From: Chloroflexota bacterium
GTDB taxonomy: Bacteria > Chloroflexota > Anaerolineae > Anaerolineales > UBA4823
Assembly: GCA_029557965.1 (NCBI GenBank)
Contig: JAKQIM010000050.1
Span: forward strand, 1 to 50,384
DNA: 50,384 nucleotides
Direction: 5' to 3'
Below, piece after piece: positions 47,899-50,384 of this stretch (positions within the stretch are counted from its first letter, which is position 1; each line of letters begins with the position of its first letter). The translations under genes were made by a program, and so were the position numbers. The notes under the pieces are model-generated. The model was not told where the DNA came from. It was given only the letters and a program-made list of their open reading frames with translations, and did no database searches.

Positions 47899-49608
47899 AT
47901 GTTCACGAAAATTTTGCGCATGGCATTGGTTTTGTCTATTCTATTGGCTGGCAATGTTATGGCTGCACAAGCTGCCCCACTCTCAAGCTCACCAGGAACG
48001 CAATTTCTCCACGTTGCCACCACAATCAACACGAGTGGTAATGCCACCATGCTGGATCACCCCTTGCTCAACAACCAACCCAATGCAATCTTCTTTGTCA
48101 CCCACAACTGGAATCCGGGCGGCGTGGGCGGAACTTACCACGAGCATAACTTTGGGGTTTATTATGTTGCGAACAGGTGGAGGATCTTCAACCAGGATCT
48201 CAGCACCATGCAGCCCGGCGCCACTTTCAACATATTCATCCCAACGCCAGGAGCCAATGTATTCGTTCAGAAGGCTACGGCAGATAACATTTCCGGCAAC
48301 ACTACGCTCATCGATCACCCTCAAGCGAACAACGATCCAAACGCGATCCTGCTGGTTACCCAGAACTGGAACCCTGAGGGCGGCCTGGGCATTTACAACA
48401 ATCACCCAATTGGCGTGTACTACACGGGCTCCAACTGGGCAATCTTCAATCAAGACCTGACGGCAATACCAGAAAATGCATCCTTCAACGTGTTCATTTT
48501 GCCAGAAGGAACCGGGTTCGTTCACCGAGCAACTGCTGGTAACACTATCCTTAACAGAACGCACCTTGACCATCCATTGACCAACCAGGCGCCCAACGCC
48601 TTGGTCTTCATCACACCGAACTGGAATCCCGGCGGGGGCGGCGGCACCTATGCCAGCTTCCCTGTTGGCGTATACTATTCCACCAGCCAGAATCAAATAG
48701 CCGTCTATAATGAAAACTTCTTGGGAACTATGCCCACAAGCGCAGCATTCAACGTGCTGGTGCTTCCACCCACCCCCAGAGCCTTTGTTCATACGGCCAA
48801 CGAGAGTAACAGCACCGAGAATGTGACCCGCCTGAGTTCGGCCTTGCTTAATGGCTACCCTAATGCTGTCCTTTTTGCCACTCAAAACTGGAATCCGTAT
48901 GGCCGTGCACTCGGCGTATATAACAACAATCAAATCGGCGCCTGGTACAACAACACCAATCAATCATGGAACATCTTTAACCAAAATACCCTAGACGACA
49001 TACCCAACAGTGCCGCCTTCAACATCCTGGTTCCTCACCCAGATGCCACTGTCTTCGTGCATCGAGCAATTACCGACAACACCTTTGGACACATCACCCA
49101 GATTGACCACCCTCTGACCAACAACAACCCCGAGGCGATCCTGCTGGTGACGCACAACTATAACCCCGGCGGAACAGGTGGCACTTATAACAACCACCCG
49201 CTGGGGGTGTATTACGATGCTCCCTATTGGCACATCTTCAATCAGGATCTGGCTGCTATGCCTGAGAATGCCTTGTTCAATGTCATCGTGCCGCAGCCAA
49301 GAGCCGGTGAGGATGTATTCGTGCACAAAGCCACGCCCGGCAACACGATCGGGAATAACACGACCATCGATCATCCCCTGGCCAACAACAATCCAAATGC
49401 CATTCTGATTGCCACACCGAACTACAATCCCGGCGATACCTGCCCGTGCGTTTACCTGGATATGGCTTATGGCGTTTACTATCAGACCAGCACTCAAAAA
49501 TGGGCGATTTTCAACCAGAATCTCTTGGGAGGCATGCCAACCAATGCCGCTTTCAATGTATATGTGTTAACCAGCCAGATGGTTTACTTGCCCATGATCA
49601 ATCGTTAA
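47899..49608 (+). CDS. Secreted protein made of six tandem repeats
   Basis: A 569-residue protein: signal peptide 1-26 (ending MAAQA-APLS) and six repeats of about 85-90 residues that begin near 36, 121, 206, 295, 385 and 473. Each repeat has FVHxAT, then a short polar turn, DHPLxNxxPNAxxxVTxNWNPGG, a GVYY segment, IFNQDL and AFNVxV. Repeat 6 has a CPC insert. The C-terminal end VYLPMINR resembles tails of exported Chloroflexi proteins, perhaps a sorting signal. The repeats look beta-rich and may form binding modules or a surface layer component; I cannot name a family. GAGG lies eight bases before the ATG at 47899. A hairpin follows. Confidence 0.8.
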   Translation: MFTKILRMALVLSILLAGNVMAAQAAPLSSSPGTQFLHVATTINTSGNATMLDHPLLNNQPNAIFFVTHNWNPGGVGGTYHEHNFGVYYVANRWRIFNQDLSTMQPGATFNIFIPTPGANVFVQKATADNISGNTTLIDHPQANNDPNAILLVTQNWNPEGGLGIYNNHPIGVYYTGSNWAIFNQDLTAIPENASFNVFILPEGTGFVHRATAGNTILNRTHLDHPLTNQAPNALVFITPNWNPGGGGGTYASFPVGVYYSTSQNQIAVYNENFLGTMPTSAAFNVLVLPPTPRAFVHTANESNSTENVTRLSSALLNGYPNAVLFATQNWNPYGRALGVYNNNQIGAWYNNTNQSWNIFNQNTLDDIPNSAAFNILVPHPDATVFVHRAITDNTFGHITQIDHPLTNNNPEAILLVTHNYNPGGTGGTYNNHPLGVYYDAPYWHIFNQDLAAMPENALFNVIVPQPRAGEDVFVHKATPGNTIGNNTTIDHPLANNNPNAILIATPNYNPGDTCPCVYLDMAYGVYYQTSTQKWAIFNQNLLGGMPTNAAFNVYVLTSQMVYLPMINR

Positions 49609-49659
49609 GCAGTATGGCGTTATCGGCTCTGCCCAAGCTGTAGCTTAACCAACTCAAAG

Positions 49660-49697
49660 AAAACCAACCCAACCCGCGGCGGCGTTGGGTTGGTTTT
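49660..49697 (+). terminator. Intrinsic terminator after the six-repeat protein
   Basis: AAAACCAACCCAAC (49660-49673) pairs perfectly with GTTGGGTTGGTTTT (49684-49697), loop of 10 bases. The T run is part of the stem, and it sits about 50 bases after the stop. Confidence 0.8.
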
Positions 49698-49763
49698 CGA
49701 TTCGGACATACACTGTGTCCAGTTTTCGCTCCTTCATCAGATCCTCCAATTTCCGGCTATATC

Positions 49764-49823
49764 TTGACAATTTAGACCACTATACTGTACAATAGATCGC
49801 AACAACATATACAATATATCGAC
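49764..49823 (+). promoter_or_regulatory. Promoter with OhrR-like operator sites before the PPOX gene
   Basis: TTGACA (49764-49769) and TACAAT (49788-49793), 18 bases apart. TACTGTACAATA (49783-49794) differs by one base from TATTGTACAATA in the OhrR-like promoter 17.7 kb away, and TACAATATATCG (49810-49821) is identical to 32024-32035 there. The sites cover the -10 box, so repression by the same MarR protein is plausible. Confidence 0.6.
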
Positions 49824-49893
49824 AAAAACAGGCGATCATGTATCAGTGCCCCGGCAGAGTCAAAGTTTCGCACAATAAATCGAGGAGAATCCG

Positions 49894-50271
49894 ATGACAG
49901 ATTTTGGACCATTCCACCAACAAAAATACTTGAACTTAGAAACCTTCCGAAAAAGCGGCGTGGGCGTCAAAACCCCGGTGTGGTTCGTGCAAGAGGGCGA
50001 AACACTCTTTGTACGCACAGTAGCCAACTCGGGCAAAGTCAAGCGTATCCGCAACAAGGCCCACGTCAACATTGCCCCCTGCAAGGCAGATGGCACCTTG
50101 CTTGGTGAGTGGATTCCTGCGCTTGCCCGCGAACATGAAGACGAGGAGACCGGCCGCAAGGTCAACCGCCTGCTCGATAAGAAATATGGCCTGGTCAAAA
50201 AGATGTTTGGGCTGCTTTCAGCATTACAAGGCCGCAAAGATACGGTCTTGGAAATCAAACTGGCACAATGA
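49894..50271 (+). CDS. PPOX-class flavin or F420-dependent protein
   Basis: A 125-residue pyridoxamine-phosphate-oxidase-like split barrel. FRKSGVGVKTPVWFVQEGET, FVRTVANSGKVKRIRNKAHV and NIAPCKADGTLLGEW are the typical cofactor-binding run of PPOX-class, probably F420-dependent enzymes (Rv2061-like group). It would reduce or oxidise a small molecule; the F420 or FMN choice is open. GAGGAGA lies before the ATG. The OhrR-like operators upstream suggest induction by electrophile stress. Confidence 0.82.
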   Translation: MTDFGPFHQQKYLNLETFRKSGVGVKTPVWFVQEGETLFVRTVANSGKVKRIRNKAHVNIAPCKADGTLLGEWIPALAREHEDEETGRKVNRLLDKKYGLVKKMFGLLSALQGRKDTVLEIKLAQ

Positions 50272-50322
50272 CATCATTTGATAATCAGTAAACAATCTAT
50301 TTGCACACTAGGAGAGAAAAAA

Positions 50323-50384
50323 ATGTCAGCTAAGGATAACAAAAAAGACAGTTCAACCAGTGCCGAAGAACGCAAGTTCACCGG
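50323..50384 (+). CDS. Start of a gene cut by the right edge of the window
   Basis: The first 20 codons of an open frame (MSAKDNKKDSSTSAEERKFT) begin at the ATG at 50323, with GGAGAG (50311-50316) at good distance. The polar, lysine-rich start resembles the N-termini of some DUF1801-type proteins, but the fragment is too short for a call. It lies 51 bases after the PPOX gene and may share its transcript. Confidence 0.5.
   Translation, partial: MSAKDNKKDSSTSAEERKFT

Noticed and set aside
47989..48963. A 324-codon frame antisense to the six-repeat protein
   Set aside because: It arises from the repeated codon pattern of the sense gene and lacks a start signal. The sense frame has a signal peptide and clear repeats.

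Overview
The window looks like chromosomal DNA of a heterotrophic Chloroflexi bacterium, most likely of the Anaerolineae. This is inferred from moderately high GC, gene families such as a TPR-SARP regulator, an ADP-forming acyl-CoA synthetase, threonine/proline-rich exported proteins and a C-terminal YLPMINR tail, and many genes that seem to be transcribed without a leader. No rRNA, tRNA, CRISPR array or phage region was seen. The only mobile-element trace is the 5' end of an IS630-type transposase cut by the left edge.

Layout, left to right. 1-0.1 kb: transposase start. 0.2-2.3 kb: a TetR regulator and a GH13 glycosidase, each preceded by the same palindromic operator. 2.4-5.4 kb: a zinc-uptake operon, zur-znuA-znuC-znuB, behind a near-consensus promoter. 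5.4-6.7 kb: a sucrose-phosphatase-type HAD enzyme and a small membrane protein on the minus strand. 6.9-8.8 kb: a NarL-type two-component system. 8.8-9.6 kb: a decayed carotenoid/PlsY locus of three truncated genes. 9.65-12.6 kb: a dimethylargininase-like hydrolase and an ADP-forming acyl-CoA synthetase. 12.9-15.1 kb: a 65-residue protein and a TPR-SARP regulator. 15.1-18.7 kb: a nitroreductase and an Old Yellow Enzyme, then a WYL regulator divergent from a GyrI-like protein with a palindrome between them. 18.75-25 kb: a beta-phosphoglucomutase-like HAD enzyme, a CrtC/AttH-like protein and two tandem GH3 glycosidases.

25-29.5 kb (minus): a five-gene MoxR-DUF58-DUF4129 operon. 29.6-32 kb: a C-domain-less pyruvate kinase-like protein, a rhamnulokinase stump and an intact rhamnulose-1-phosphate aldolase. 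32-34.4 kb: an OhrR-like regulator with two overlapping palindromic operators, an FMN reductase and two membrane proteins. 34.5-38.8 kb: three consecutive exported cell-wall proteins (M15/LysM-like, C39-like, SH3b-YkuD). 38.9-44.7 kb: a complete seven-gene Mrp cation/proton antiporter operon. 44.8-46.8 kb: a CBS-pair protein, a ferric-reductase-like flavoprotein and a 30-residue membrane peptide. 46.8-50.4 kb: a poly(3-hydroxybutyrate)-depolymerase-like esterase, a secreted protein of six tandem repeats, a PPOX-class protein whose promoter carries OhrR-like sites, and the start of another gene.

The most striking general signal is promoter architecture. In at least seven genes a -10 hexamer lies exactly six bases before the ATG with no Shine-Dalgarno sequence, which suggests leaderless mRNAs. 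Other points of interest are the paired TetR operators, the carotenoid gene remains, the partly lost rhamnose pathway, the possible two-locus OhrR regulon and the six-repeat exported protein.
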